DNA of 32,400 nt from an uncultured Gammaproteobacteria bacterium (GTDB taxonomy: Bacteria; Pseudomonadota; Gammaproteobacteria; UBA9214), in assembly GCA_905479705.1 (NCBI GenBank), contig CAJQNP010000285.1, forward strand, positions 1 to 32,400. The letters run 5' to 3'. A program made the translations under genes and the position numbers. Positions 24,081 to 30,913 of the stretch are shown piece by piece (positions within the stretch are counted from its first letter, which is position 1; every line of letters starts with the position of its first letter). The notes under the pieces were generated by a model. It ran no database searches and was not told where the DNA came from. It saw nothing but the letters and a program-made list of their open reading frames with translations.

Positions 24081-25079
24081 ATGCAAGCCATACACATGAC
24101 AGCGGCCGGCGCGCCAGCGGATGTCCTGCAACTCGTGGATACTGCGGAGCCGGAAATCACCGCCCCCGACCAGATCAAGGTGCAGCTCAAGGCAGCCGGC
24201 ATCAACCCCGTCGACACCAAGCTGCGCAGCCGCGGCGTATTCTTTCCTGACGCCCTGCCGGCCATTCTCGGCTGTGACGGCGCCGGCATCATTACGGCCG
24301 TCGGTGACGAGGTGACACGTTTCCAAACGGGTGACGCGGTGTGGTTCTGCCACGGCGGCCTCGGTGGCACGCCCGGCAATTACGCCGGGTATACGGTGCT
24401 GCCCGAGGCCGAGGCCGAACTCAAGCCCGCCTCGCTTGATTTCACCGAGGCGGCCGCCCTGCCGCTGGCCCTGATCACTGCCTGGGAGGCCCTGTTTGAC
24501 CGCGGACGCCTGCAGCAGGGCCAGACCGTCTTGATCCATGCCGGCGCCGGTGGTGTCGGACACGTCGCCATACAACTTGCCAGGTCCGTTGGCGCCCGCG
24601 TGGCCACCACGGTCAGCACACCGCAAAAGGCGGACCTTGCCCGCGCACTCGGTGCAGACAGGGCGATCCTCTATACAGACGAGGATGTGCAGACTGCCGT
24701 GATGGAATGGACCGGCGACCGCGGTGTCGACGTGGTGCTCGACACGGTTGGCGGGGACACCTTTCGTGACAGCCTGGAACTCGCCAGCGTGTACGGCCAG
24801 GTGGTGACCCTGCTGGAGCCGGGGACTGATGTCAGCTGGGGAACCGCACGTTCAAAAAACCTTGGCATCCACTTCACCCTGATGCTGACACCGATGCTGC
24901 AGGACCTCCCCGAGGCACGGCGACACCAGGGCGAAATACTCAATCACTGCAGCCAGCTGATATCAGATGGAAAACTCCGGGTACATATTGCCGAGGTATT
25001 GCCACTGGCCGAGGCGGCGCGCGCTCATGCAGTCATTGAGGCCGGTCATGTGCAGGGAAAGATTGTCCTGAGCATGTAA
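24081..25079 (+). CDS. Zinc-less NADPH:quinone oxidoreductase (zeta-crystallin-like MDR)
   Basis: A 332-residue medium-chain dehydrogenase/reductase of the quinone oxidoreductase subfamily. The N-terminal GroES-like domain (IKVQLKAAGINPVDTKLRSRG, LGCDGAGIITAVGDEVTRFQTGDAVW) is followed by the nucleotide-binding domain with VLIHAGAGGVGHVAIQLA and DVVLDTVGGDTF. There is no structural-zinc cysteine cluster, which fits QOR-type enzymes that reduce quinones or enals with NAD(P)H. The listed ORF starts inside a REP; the family start is MQAIHMTAAG, directly downstream of the extended -10. The gene ends at a strong hairpin shared with the convergent gene. Confidence 0.93.
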   Translation: MQAIHMTAAGAPADVLQLVDTAEPEITAPDQIKVQLKAAGINPVDTKLRSRGVFFPDALPAILGCDGAGIITAVGDEVTRFQTGDAVWFCHGGLGGTPGNYAGYTVLPEAEAELKPASLDFTEAAALPLALITAWEALFDRGRLQQGQTVLIHAGAGGVGHVAIQLARSVGARVATTVSTPQKADLARALGADRAILYTDEDVQTAVMEWTGDRGVDVVLDTVGGDTFRDSLELASVYGQVVTLLEPGTDVSWGTARSKNLGIHFTLMLTPMLQDLPEARRHQGEILNHCSQLISDGKLRVHIAEVLPLAEAARAHAVIEAGHVQGKIVLSM

Positions 25080-25104
25080 AAACGCCGCGCAATGCGCGGC
25101 GTTT
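25080..25104. terminator. Bidirectional intrinsic terminator
   Basis: An 11-bp perfect stem (AAACGCCGCGC / GCGCGGCGTTT) with an AAT loop immediately follows the quinone oxidoreductase stop. On the minus strand it is followed by a T-run (GGCGTTTTTAC), so it terminates the convergent HAMP gene well. The plus-strand T-run is only three bases. Confidence 0.85.
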
Positions 25105-25125
25105 ATGTGGATATAGTCTACCGAT

Positions 25126-25605
25126 TTACTCTTTGCGTTTTTCCAGCGCCGCTGCCAGCTCGTTCAACTCGTTGGCGAGTTCCTGGAAACAGTCATAGCG
25201 GCGCAGCTTGACACGCTGGCTGTAGAAACCGTCCTTCAGGGCCCGGATATGTCGCATGATCGGCAGCGTGGGTCCAATCATGCGGTGGGTATACACGGTT
25301 ATCAGCGTCACCATCATCACGGTATACACCACGAGCAGTAACAGGAACATGGATTTGAACTGGTGAATCTGCTGGGTGACGACGGCCTGGATGTACTCGG
25401 CCTGGGTGGTGTTCTCGACCAGTGTGATATAGGTCTGCTCGAAGTACATCTTGCCAAAGAATACGGTGGTGCACAGGAAAATCAGGGTCAGCATGATGGC
25501 GTACAGGGCCAGTTTCAGTTGCAGCACGGGCTTGAGCAACATGTTTCTGGCCTTGCGGTTTTCGTCAAGGCCCAGACGCCTGAGTATCGATTGAGTCTCG
25601 TTCAT
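25126..25605 (-). CDS. Two-helix HAMP-like membrane protein without output domain
   Basis: A 159-residue protein. Helix 1 (LKLALYAIMLTLIFLCTTVFFG) and helix 2 (MFLLLLVVYTVMMVTLITVYTH) flank a short external loop of about 35 residues (YFEQTYITLVENTTQAEYIQAVVTQQIHQ). A HAMP-like region follows (RMIGPTLPIMRHIRALKDGFYSQRVKLRRYDCFQELANELNELAAALEKRKE), with the usual P in the first helix and a second amphipathic helix. HAMP domains relay signals to kinases, cyclases or chemotaxis domains, none of which is attached here. It could act in trans or by hetero-oligomerisation. It is divergent from nothing, sharing only a convergent terminator. Confidence 0.78.
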   Translation of the reverse strand: MNETQSILRRLGLDENRKARNMLLKPVLQLKLALYAIMLTLIFLCTTVFFGKMYFEQTYITLVENTTQAEYIQAVVTQQIHQFKSMFLLLLVVYTVMMVTLITVYTHRMIGPTLPIMRHIRALKDGFYSQRVKLRRYDCFQELANELNELAAALEKRKE

Positions 25606-25790
25606 GACCAGTTAAACTCCCGGATTATCTACTGCCGATCAGCATGAGCCGAACCCAATCAGGGCCGGATATATAGGGTATCGCGGGTCTGGCGAATAGC
25701 TTTAGGAGGAATTGAGCGCCGCAACGGCGTTCACCGGGAAATCAGCCTGGCCGGGTATTTCACCGGACTGGCTGCGGTCAGCGTTGCGGC

Positions 25791-26309
25791 CTAGCGCGCG
25801 CTGTTTATATTCTTCAGGGCCGCGATGACCATCACGGCACTCAGTATCAGCAACAGGACAGATGACACCATCAGCGCCTCGGCCATGGTGATACCGAACA
25901 GCAGCTCCGGGGTGTAACCGCAGGAGGTCTGCACCTTGAACATCTGCGGAAACCAGACATCGATGGCAAACCACGATGGCATCCCCAGGTCAAAGCCGCA
26001 GTCACTGAACGTAAAGCCACGTTCAGTACCGAGCAGCTGGTAGGAGCGTTCCAGCAGGCCCAGCGCAATCAGGAGTGTCAGGACATGCGCAAACAGGTTG
26101 GCCGGGCGGTAGCGCCGCATCCACAGGGCAGCCAGGGAAACGAGGATCAACGCCAGCACCCAGATGCGTACATGGATACACAGCACGCAGGGCATCTCTT
26201 CCAGCACGTGCTGGTAAAACAGGGCCACGCCCTCGAACGCCAGCCCCGCCAGCAACAACATCAACCAGTAGCCTGCGCTGCGACCGATTTTGTCCAGTTG
26301 ACCTGACAT
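25791..26309 (-). CDS. dsbB: DsbB, quinone-dependent disulfide-generating membrane protein
   Basis: DsbB reoxidises DsbA in the periplasm and passes electrons to quinone. The 172-residue protein has four membrane helices and both cysteine pairs: C41/C44 in PCVLCIHVRIW and C104/C130 in FSDCGFDLG and QTSCGYTPELLF, which match the E. coli DsbB cysteine numbering exactly. The conserved arginine after the first pair (R48) involved in quinone binding is present. GGGGG lies just before the ATG. Candidate promoter elements lie upstream at 26373-26402. No dsbA was seen in the window; a TlpA-like thioredoxin is at the far left end. Confidence 0.94.
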   Translation of the reverse strand: MSGQLDKIGRSAGYWLMLLLAGLAFEGVALFYQHVLEEMPCVLCIHVRIWVLALILVSLAALWMRRYRPANLFAHVLTLLIALGLLERSYQLLGTERGFTFSDCGFDLGMPSWFAIDVWFPQMFKVQTSCGYTPELLFGITMAEALMVSSVLLLILSAVMVIAALKNINSAR

Positions 26310-26372
26310 ATAACCCCCATGGTGTTTGTGTGCTGACCGGCGCTGCCGCCGTCAACACGGTGTATTGGCATG

Positions 26373-26402
26373 ATCATAACCGTGCAGCTCGGACCGGTAC
26401 AA
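26373..26402 (-). promoter_or_regulatory. Candidate dsbB promoter
   Basis: On the minus strand TTGTAC, an 18-base spacer and TATGAT, about 65 bases upstream of the dsbB ATG. Each hexamer matches four or five of six consensus positions. Confidence 0.4.
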
Positions 26403-26431
26403 GGCCCGCCAGACAGCGGCAATCCCGTCAC

Positions 26432-26460
26432 TGGTGAAAACACCAGGTGTCACCTATTAT
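26432..26460 (+). promoter_or_regulatory. Tandem GGTG/CACC dyads over a candidate promoter
   Basis: TGGTGAAAACACCA and AGGTGTCACCT abut, giving GGTG-CACC-GGTG-CACC, followed by TATTAT. The TATTAT ends six bases before the ATG at 26467, so the transcript could be leaderless. The dyads cover the spacer between TGGTGA (a weak -35) and this -10, the place where a repressor operator would lie. Confidence 0.45.
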
Positions 26461-26466
26461 CGGCTT

Positions 26467-27075
26467 ATGGCATCAGCTGCACTCGTTATCAACGATCGCA
26501 CCGACGCGCAGGAAGCTGTCGAGTTCGTCTGCGACAAGCTGGGCGGCTACGACCTGCGACTGCTTGACTGGGTGCGACTCTACCCGATGACGGAGGCCCA
26601 GCATCACTCACAGCTGGACGGTGAGTGCCCGCCGCTGACATTGAGCACCTGCTGGAAACCGCGAGAGGCCGATAGCGTCAGCAACCCGCCCCTGCCGCAA
26701 CACAAGTACCGCATCAAGGTGAATGTCTGGCAGGGCAACGACTACCCTGCCGAGGAAAGCAACTGGGGACGCATTCCGCCCCGGCCGATACGACGCCGCA
26801 GCATTCCCGATCGCTACACGACACGTGGCCTGTGTCGCTGGCGCTACCCCGACCGCATGGCCGCGACCGTGCACGCCCTTGCGCGGCCGTTGTTTCTGTA
26901 CCTGGCCAGCACCCGGCAGCTGCCGCTGAATCCCAGCGACAGCAATGCCAGTGCCTGGGGACATCGCTGGGCGGTTGACTGGCTAAAGTCCCGCCACCAG
27001 GAGCAGGCGGCGCAAGACCTGGTTACCCAGCTGATGCAGTGGACCCTGATTCAGAGCCAGGGACTGCCCGGGTAG
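26467..27075 (+). CDS. Hypothetical cytoplasmic protein
   Basis: A 202-residue protein from the ATG (MASAALVINDRTDAQEAVEFVCDKLGG...). I do not recognise the family. There is no signal peptide or membrane helix. A central segment is rich in R and P (WGRIPPRPIRRRSIPDRYTTRGLCRWRYPDRM). Codon use and length argue for a real gene. The track start is a GTG 11 codons earlier, but that region forms tandem dyads and a -10-like TATTAT, so the ATG is preferred. The last 25 bases overlap the 3' end of the convergent M48-like lipoprotein gene. Confidence 0.68.
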   Translation: MASAALVINDRTDAQEAVEFVCDKLGGYDLRLLDWVRLYPMTEAQHHSQLDGECPPLTLSTCWKPREADSVSNPPLPQHKYRIKVNVWQGNDYPAEESNWGRIPPRPIRRRSIPDRYTTRGLCRWRYPDRMAATVHALARPLFLYLASTRQLPLNPSDSNASAWGHRWAVDWLKSRHQEQAAQDLVTQLMQWTLIQSQGLPG

Positions 27076-27920
27076 GCGTCCGCCACCTCGTCATCCACGA
27101 CTTCACTGGCCGGCTGCATCACCTGCCGTGACATGGCCGACTCAAGCAGGGCAATGCGTTCAGCGGGAGGCAGCTTGCGGTGCAGGCGCTGCAGGCGCTT
27201 TTCCAGTGCCGGATCGGCCGCGGCCCGCTGCCAGAAACCCAGCAAGCCATCGGGTGCATACCCGGCGTTGGCCATTACCAGCAGCGCAATATCCGCCATT
27301 TCCTCTAGCTGTTGCTGGTCATACACACGGTCGAGTTCATCGAGATCGGTCGCCTCGACATATAACCAGCGCGTCATGCCGGTCCCGCTGACCGCCACCA
27401 TGCCCTGCGTCAGGACCATGATGCCAACACTGGCGGCAATATCAGTCAGTCCGAACATCAACTCGGTGCCCAGGCCGAACTCGACCGGGTCGGTATGCCG
27501 CGCCAGGCCATGCGCCAGCTCACAGGCAAGCAAACCGGACAGCTCGTCCGGCGTCTCGATCACATCAAACAGGCCCGACCAGACAAACAGGGTGTTGCCC
27601 GGGATCGCGCGCATATCGACGACATCCGGCGCATCAAACAGGTAGATGCGCCAGTCGTCAGGATTGACCCCGGAACCCGCCGCCAGACGGGAGAACCGGT
27701 CAAGCAGCAGGTAATAATTCCTGCTGCTGTCATCGACCACGTGGTCCTCGCGCAGGTCCTCGAGGACGCTATCCGCATGCTCCTCTTCAAGCAGCGTGGT
27801 TGTGCTGGCCTGTGGCAGGGCGCCGGCCGGAATACGTGCCTGCTGTACCGTACAGGCAGAGAGCAAGGTCAGTAACAGGAGGATAGCCAGCTGTTGTAAT
27901 TGTTGTTTCAGCCAGTACAT
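27051..27920 (-). CDS. M48-like lipoprotein with degenerate zinc site
   Basis: A lipoprotein of about 289 residues (signal LLLLTLLSAC, lipidation at C) with an M48/Oma1-type peptidase domain. Recognisable parts are WRIYLFDAPDVVDMRAIPGNTLFVWSGLF, which matches the VxNAfalPGGxxxxxxGLl region, then DELSGLLACELAHGLARHTD where active members have HExxH, and later EEMADIALLVMANAGYAPDGLLGFWQ. The first zinc histidine is cysteine (CELAH, codon TGT), so proteolysis is doubtful. The start could also be 27950 or 27935; 27920 leaves a normal lipoprotein signal. The gene overlaps its convergent neighbour by 25 bases. Confidence 0.82.
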   Translation of the reverse strand: MYWLKQQLQQLAILLLLTLLSACTVQQARIPAGALPQASTTTLLEEEHADSVLEDLREDHVVDDSSRNYYLLLDRFSRLAAGSGVNPDDWRIYLFDAPDVVDMRAIPGNTLFVWSGLFDVIETPDELSGLLACELAHGLARHTDPVEFGLGTELMFGLTDIAASVGIMVLTQGMVAVSGTGMTRWLYVEATDLDELDRVYDQQQLEEMADIALLVMANAGYAPDGLLGFWQRAAADPALEKRLQRLHRKLPPAERIALLESAMSRQVMQPASEVVDDEVADAYPGSPWL

Positions 27921-28120
27921 GACGCCCCATTGCATCACATCGACAGGCACGGGTTCAAGGAGCCGCCGCGTGGCGTGTCCAGCAGGCCTGCGAAAAACGG
28001 CCTCGAAAACCGGGAATCAGGGCACGGACCGGTCTGGATATAACCGGTAAACTATTGATTGCATTCGTAACGCGATTGGGTCAAAGTACGCACCCATATC
28101 GTTTCAAGGGGATATGGATT

Positions 28121-29017
28121 ATGAAGACCAGTCTACTATTCTGCTGCCTCACGCTTACCCTTCTCACCCCTGTCAGCCACGCTGCAGACTCCCCTACCCG
28201 GCTGGCAAAGCTGGAACCCAACCAGCCGGCCGTGGACGCTACCGCACAGATCCCGTGGCAGGCGCTGAACCCGAAAAAACTGCAACTCAAGTCTGCCTCT
28301 GCGCTGGTACTCGATGAGGATGGCAATGATATCTATACCAAGGCCATCAACGAAGCGGTCCCGATCGCATCGATCACCAAGCTGATGACCGCCATGGTGG
28401 TACTGGACGGCAAGCTGGACATGGATGAAAAGATCGTCATCACCAAGGATGACCGCGACCTGATCCAGCTCACCGGTTCACGCCTGCAGTACGGTGCTAC
28501 GCTGAAACGCAAGGAGATGCTGCAACTGGCCTTGATGTCATCCGAGAACCGCGCGGCCAACGCGCTCGGACGAACATGGCCGGGTGGCATGAGGGAGTTC
28601 ATCAAGGCCATGAACAGGAAGGCCCTGGCGCTGGGCATGAAGTCCAGTCAATTTGCCGACCCGGCAGGTCTGGACCCCGGGAATGTCGCCTCGGCAGAGG
28701 ACGTGGCAAAGATGGTGCGCGCCGCCATGCGTTACCCGGAGATTCGCAAGGCCACAACCACCCGCTCGGCCAGCGTCTATCCCTACAAGGATCGCGGTGA
28801 CCTGCGCTACAGCAACACCAACCGCCTGCTGAAGAACAATAGCTGGGATATCCAGCTGAGCAAGACCGGCTACCTTAACGAGGCCGGGCGCTGCCTGGTG
28901 ATGCATACCGAGATCGCCGATGAACCGCTCACCATTGTATTGCTGAACTCCTTCGGCAAGCTCACGCCGTTCGGTGACTCCAACCGTATTCGCAAGTGGA
29001 TAGAGAACGGAATCTAG
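28121..29017 (+). CDS. pbpG: PbpG-like D-alanyl-D-alanine endopeptidase (PBP7)
   Basis: A 298-residue low-molecular-mass penicillin-binding protein of the PBP7 type, which cleaves peptide crosslinks in peptidoglycan. It has a signal peptide (LLFCCLTLTLLTPVSHAAD) and all three active-site motifs: SITK (84-87), SEN (141-143) and KTG (248-250, SKTGYLNEAG). Length and motif spacing match E. coli PbpG (about 310 residues), and it lacks the C-terminal beta domain of DacA/DacC carboxypeptidases. The ATG giving MKTSLL is chosen because AAGGGG precedes it and a signal peptide follows. A 10-bp hairpin lies directly after the stop. Confidence 0.94.
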   Translation: MKTSLLFCCLTLTLLTPVSHAADSPTRLAKLEPNQPAVDATAQIPWQALNPKKLQLKSASALVLDEDGNDIYTKAINEAVPIASITKLMTAMVVLDGKLDMDEKIVITKDDRDLIQLTGSRLQYGATLKRKEMLQLALMSSENRAANALGRTWPGGMREFIKAMNRKALALGMKSSQFADPAGLDPGNVASAEDVAKMVRAAMRYPEIRKATTTRSASVYPYKDRGDLRYSNTNRLLKNNSWDIQLSKTGYLNEAGRCLVMHTEIADEPLTIVLLNSFGKLTPFGDSNRIRKWIENGI

Positions 29018-29040
29018 CAGGCCAGTTCAGCTGGCCTGCT
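29016..29040. terminator. Hairpin after pbpG, probable terminator
   Basis: Perfect 10-bp stem AGCAGGCCAG / CTGGCCTGCT with a five-base loop, overlapping the pbpG stop codon and lying between convergent genes. The T-run is poor (TTC), so it may act as a 3' stabiliser as well as, or instead of, a true intrinsic terminator. Confidence 0.6.
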
Positions 29041-29055
29041 TCAGTGATTGCCCAC

Positions 29056-29805
29056 CTAGTAGGCTGAAAACACCTTCTGCAGCAACTCGGTGCTGCGTGC
29101 AGCCGGATTCTTGCGGATCTTGCGTTCTTCCCTGGCAATCATCAGGAACAGACCGTCGAGTGTCTTTGAGGTAATGTAACCGTCGATGTCCGTGGCAGTC
29201 GCAGGCATCATGCCGGCAAACCCGCCTGCAGCACCCAGCATGTCTTTATAGGCCGAGGTCACCCCGGTACTTGCCGTGGCCGTCTCGACGATCGGCCGCA
29301 TGCGTTGCGTCAACTCGGCCTCCGTGTTGCCACGGAAATACTCGGTTGCCGCATTATCCGGCCCGCTCAGGATACCCTGCGCATCCTGCACACTCATCTC
29401 CTTGATTGCCCCAGAAAAAATGTCTGCCGCCTCAGGTACGGCCTGTTCCGCGGCAGTATTCATGGTGTCAATAAACTCATCGGCCATCTCGTCCTGCCCC
29501 ACCGTACGCAGGGATGACTCGACCCAGGACAGGCTGTCCGGCATCGGGATGCGCACCTTCTTGTTGTCGAGAAAGCCACCCGGCTGGCCAAGCTTGTTCA
29601 CGGCAAACTGTGTGCCCTTGTCCAGCGCCTGCTTCAGGCCTGCAACCAACTCGTCATTCGTGAGGTCTGTTGCTGGTACGGCGACACCGGATGAATCCAG
29701 CGCCTCCCTGGCTGAATCAAGGTACTGCGACAAGTCGGCCTGTACCGGCAGCGTGACCAGCAGCAACAGCAGGACGGGCGTAGCTACATACTGAATTGAT
29801 TTCAT
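29056..29805 (-). CDS. DUF4197 exported protein
   Basis: A 249-residue protein with a signal peptide (YVATPVLLLLLVTLPVQA, cleavage after VQA) and a mostly helical mature domain. Characteristic segments are ELVAGLKQALDKGTQFAVNKLGQPGGFLDNKKVRIPMPDSL, a MADEFIDTMNTAAEQAVPEA region and KTLDGLFLMIAREERKIRKNPAARSTELLQKVF near the C-terminus. This matches the DUF4197 family, found widely in Proteobacteria and Bacteroidetes with unknown function. A GGAGG stands upstream of the ATG. It is convergent with pbpG across a short hairpin region. Confidence 0.9.
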   Translation of the reverse strand: MKSIQYVATPVLLLLLVTLPVQADLSQYLDSAREALDSSGVAVPATDLTNDELVAGLKQALDKGTQFAVNKLGQPGGFLDNKKVRIPMPDSLSWVESSLRTVGQDEMADEFIDTMNTAAEQAVPEAADIFSGAIKEMSVQDAQGILSGPDNAATEYFRGNTEAELTQRMRPIVETATASTGVTSAYKDMLGAAGGFAGMMPATATDIDGYITSKTLDGLFLMIAREERKIRKNPAARSTELLQKVFSAY

Positions 29806-29856
29806 GGCGAGTAAATCCTCCGGGTTATTAGTATAAGTGTAGCTGCCCTGCGGCGA

Positions 29857-30603
29857 TCAGACACGCACCTTCTCAAGGCCATCACTCATCAGTGGCTTGA
29901 GGGTTGTCAGCAACGACTTGAACAGCAGCCGGTTGTCGCGTTCTTCCGCGGCAAGCAACTCCTTCATGTGCTGGCGCCGGGTCGGCATGGCAAAGCAGGC
30001 CGGGCAGGAATCGGCGATGACCGGCAGAGCGTTATCCTGCGCAAAATCCCGCGTCTGGCGTTCACGCACATACACCAGCGGACGAATGACGCGCAGGTCT
30101 CCGTCATCATTGCGGTAGTGGGCCTTCATGGTCTGCAGGCGACCACCGTGAAAGGCCGACATGAGAAAACTCTCGGCCAGGTCATCGAGATGCTGCGCCA
30201 GGGCGATGACGTTATAACCCTGTTCGCGGGCAGTCTGGTAGATCAAGCCGCGCTTCAGACGCGAGCAAAAACTGCAGTAGGACTTCCGCCCCATGTGCGC
30301 CTGCGCCATCTCCATGATCGGCTTGCGAACGTAGTGGTAATCGACACCCAGTGATTTTAGGTAGGGAATCAGCCCGGAGGGATCGAAATCACCGGCCATC
30401 GGATCAATGGTGACTGCCCCCAGCTGGAAAGTAATCGGTGCACGTTGCTGCAGGTTATGCAGGATGTGCAACAGTGACAGGGAGTCCTTGCCGCCCGACA
30501 GCCCCAGCAGCAGCCGGTCTCCATCACGGATCATGCCGAAATCGGCAACGGCGCGCCCGGTCAGCCTTGCAAGGGGTTTTGAGGGTGTCCTGAATCCAGT
30601 CAT
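29857..30603 (-). CDS. TtcA-family PP-loop ATPase, short form
   Basis: A 248-residue PP-loop protein related to TtcA, the iron-sulfur enzyme that makes 2-thiocytidine at tRNA position 32. The PP-loop is SGGKDS (36-41). Cysteine pairs CSFC (110-113) and CPAC (200-203) correspond to the cluster-binding cysteines of E. coli TtcA. Other shared blocks are RGLIYQTAREQGYNVIALAQHLDDLAESFLM and VIRPLVYVRE. It is about 60 residues shorter at the C-terminus than E. coli TtcA, so it may be a paralogue with another substrate. The listed TTG start is unlikely; the ATG giving MTGFRTPSKPLARL fits the family. It diverges from the fasciclin gene across the TGTACA-rich region. Confidence 0.82.
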   Translation of the reverse strand: MTGFRTPSKPLARLTGRAVADFGMIRDGDRLLLGLSGGKDSLSLLHILHNLQQRAPITFQLGAVTIDPMAGDFDPSGLIPYLKSLGVDYHYVRKPIMEMAQAHMGRKSYCSFCSRLKRGLIYQTAREQGYNVIALAQHLDDLAESFLMSAFHGGRLQTMKAHYRNDDGDLRVIRPLVYVRERQTRDFAQDNALPVIADSCPACFAMPTRRQHMKELLAAEERDNRLLFKSLLTTLKPLMSDGLEKVRV

Positions 30604-30667
30604 GTCGTGGATGATGCCAGAAAGCCATGGTTGCGATGACTGCCACGGCACGTTTAGCGCCTGTGTT

Positions 30668-30853
30668 TGTACAGGAGTAGCCTTCTCCTGGCGACCTTGA
30701 ACACATTTTGTACAACTATACAAAGTTACATCTCATTGAATTATCTGATATTTATATATCTCTGTACGATTTCAGGTAATTTTTTACTTGAAATGTACAA
30801 TTTTTGTATTAATATGATCTCTAAACAGGCAGACGTTGTTCACATCTTGTACA
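30668..30853. promoter_or_regulatory. Cluster of TGTACA boxes in AT-rich divergent region
   Basis: Exact TGTACA at 30668-30673, 30709-30714, 30794-30799 and 30848-30853, plus near copies TATACA at 30717 and TGTACG at 30763. The segment is much more AT-rich than the rest of the window. Spacings between exact boxes are 41, 85 and 54 bases, close to whole helical turns. It lies between the TtcA-like and fasciclin genes and upstream of a MerR-family regulator. Confidence 0.65.
30788..30815 (+). promoter_or_regulatory. Candidate promoter of the fasciclin gene with internal dyad
   Basis: TTGAAA (30788-30793) and TAATAT (30810-30815) with a 16-base spacer. The spacer holds TGTACA and the perfect dyad TACAA-TTT-TTGTA (30796-30808), which is the position bound by MerR-family regulators. 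Transcription would start near 30822, leaving a leader of about 90 bases. Confidence 0.55.
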
Positions 30854-30913
30854 CCTCCTGCATCGAGACAAACATCTGAACCGCTGAAACCAATACGAAT
30901 AGAGGATGTAAAC

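Noticed and set aside
25718-25790. 9-bp inverted repeat GCCGCAACG/CGTTGCGGC downstream of dsbB
   Set aside because: Arms are 55 bases apart, with no T-run and no clear role; could be chance in GC-rich DNA.
30715-30740. Minus-strand promoter TTCAAT/TATAGT for the TtcA-like gene
   Set aside because: The spacer is only 14 bases.
30709-30853. Exact direct-repeat LitR operator (two TGTACA-like boxes 12 bases apart)
   Set aside because: None of the TGTACA boxes has a partner at that spacing; only the cluster and the TACAA/TTGTA dyad can be claimed.
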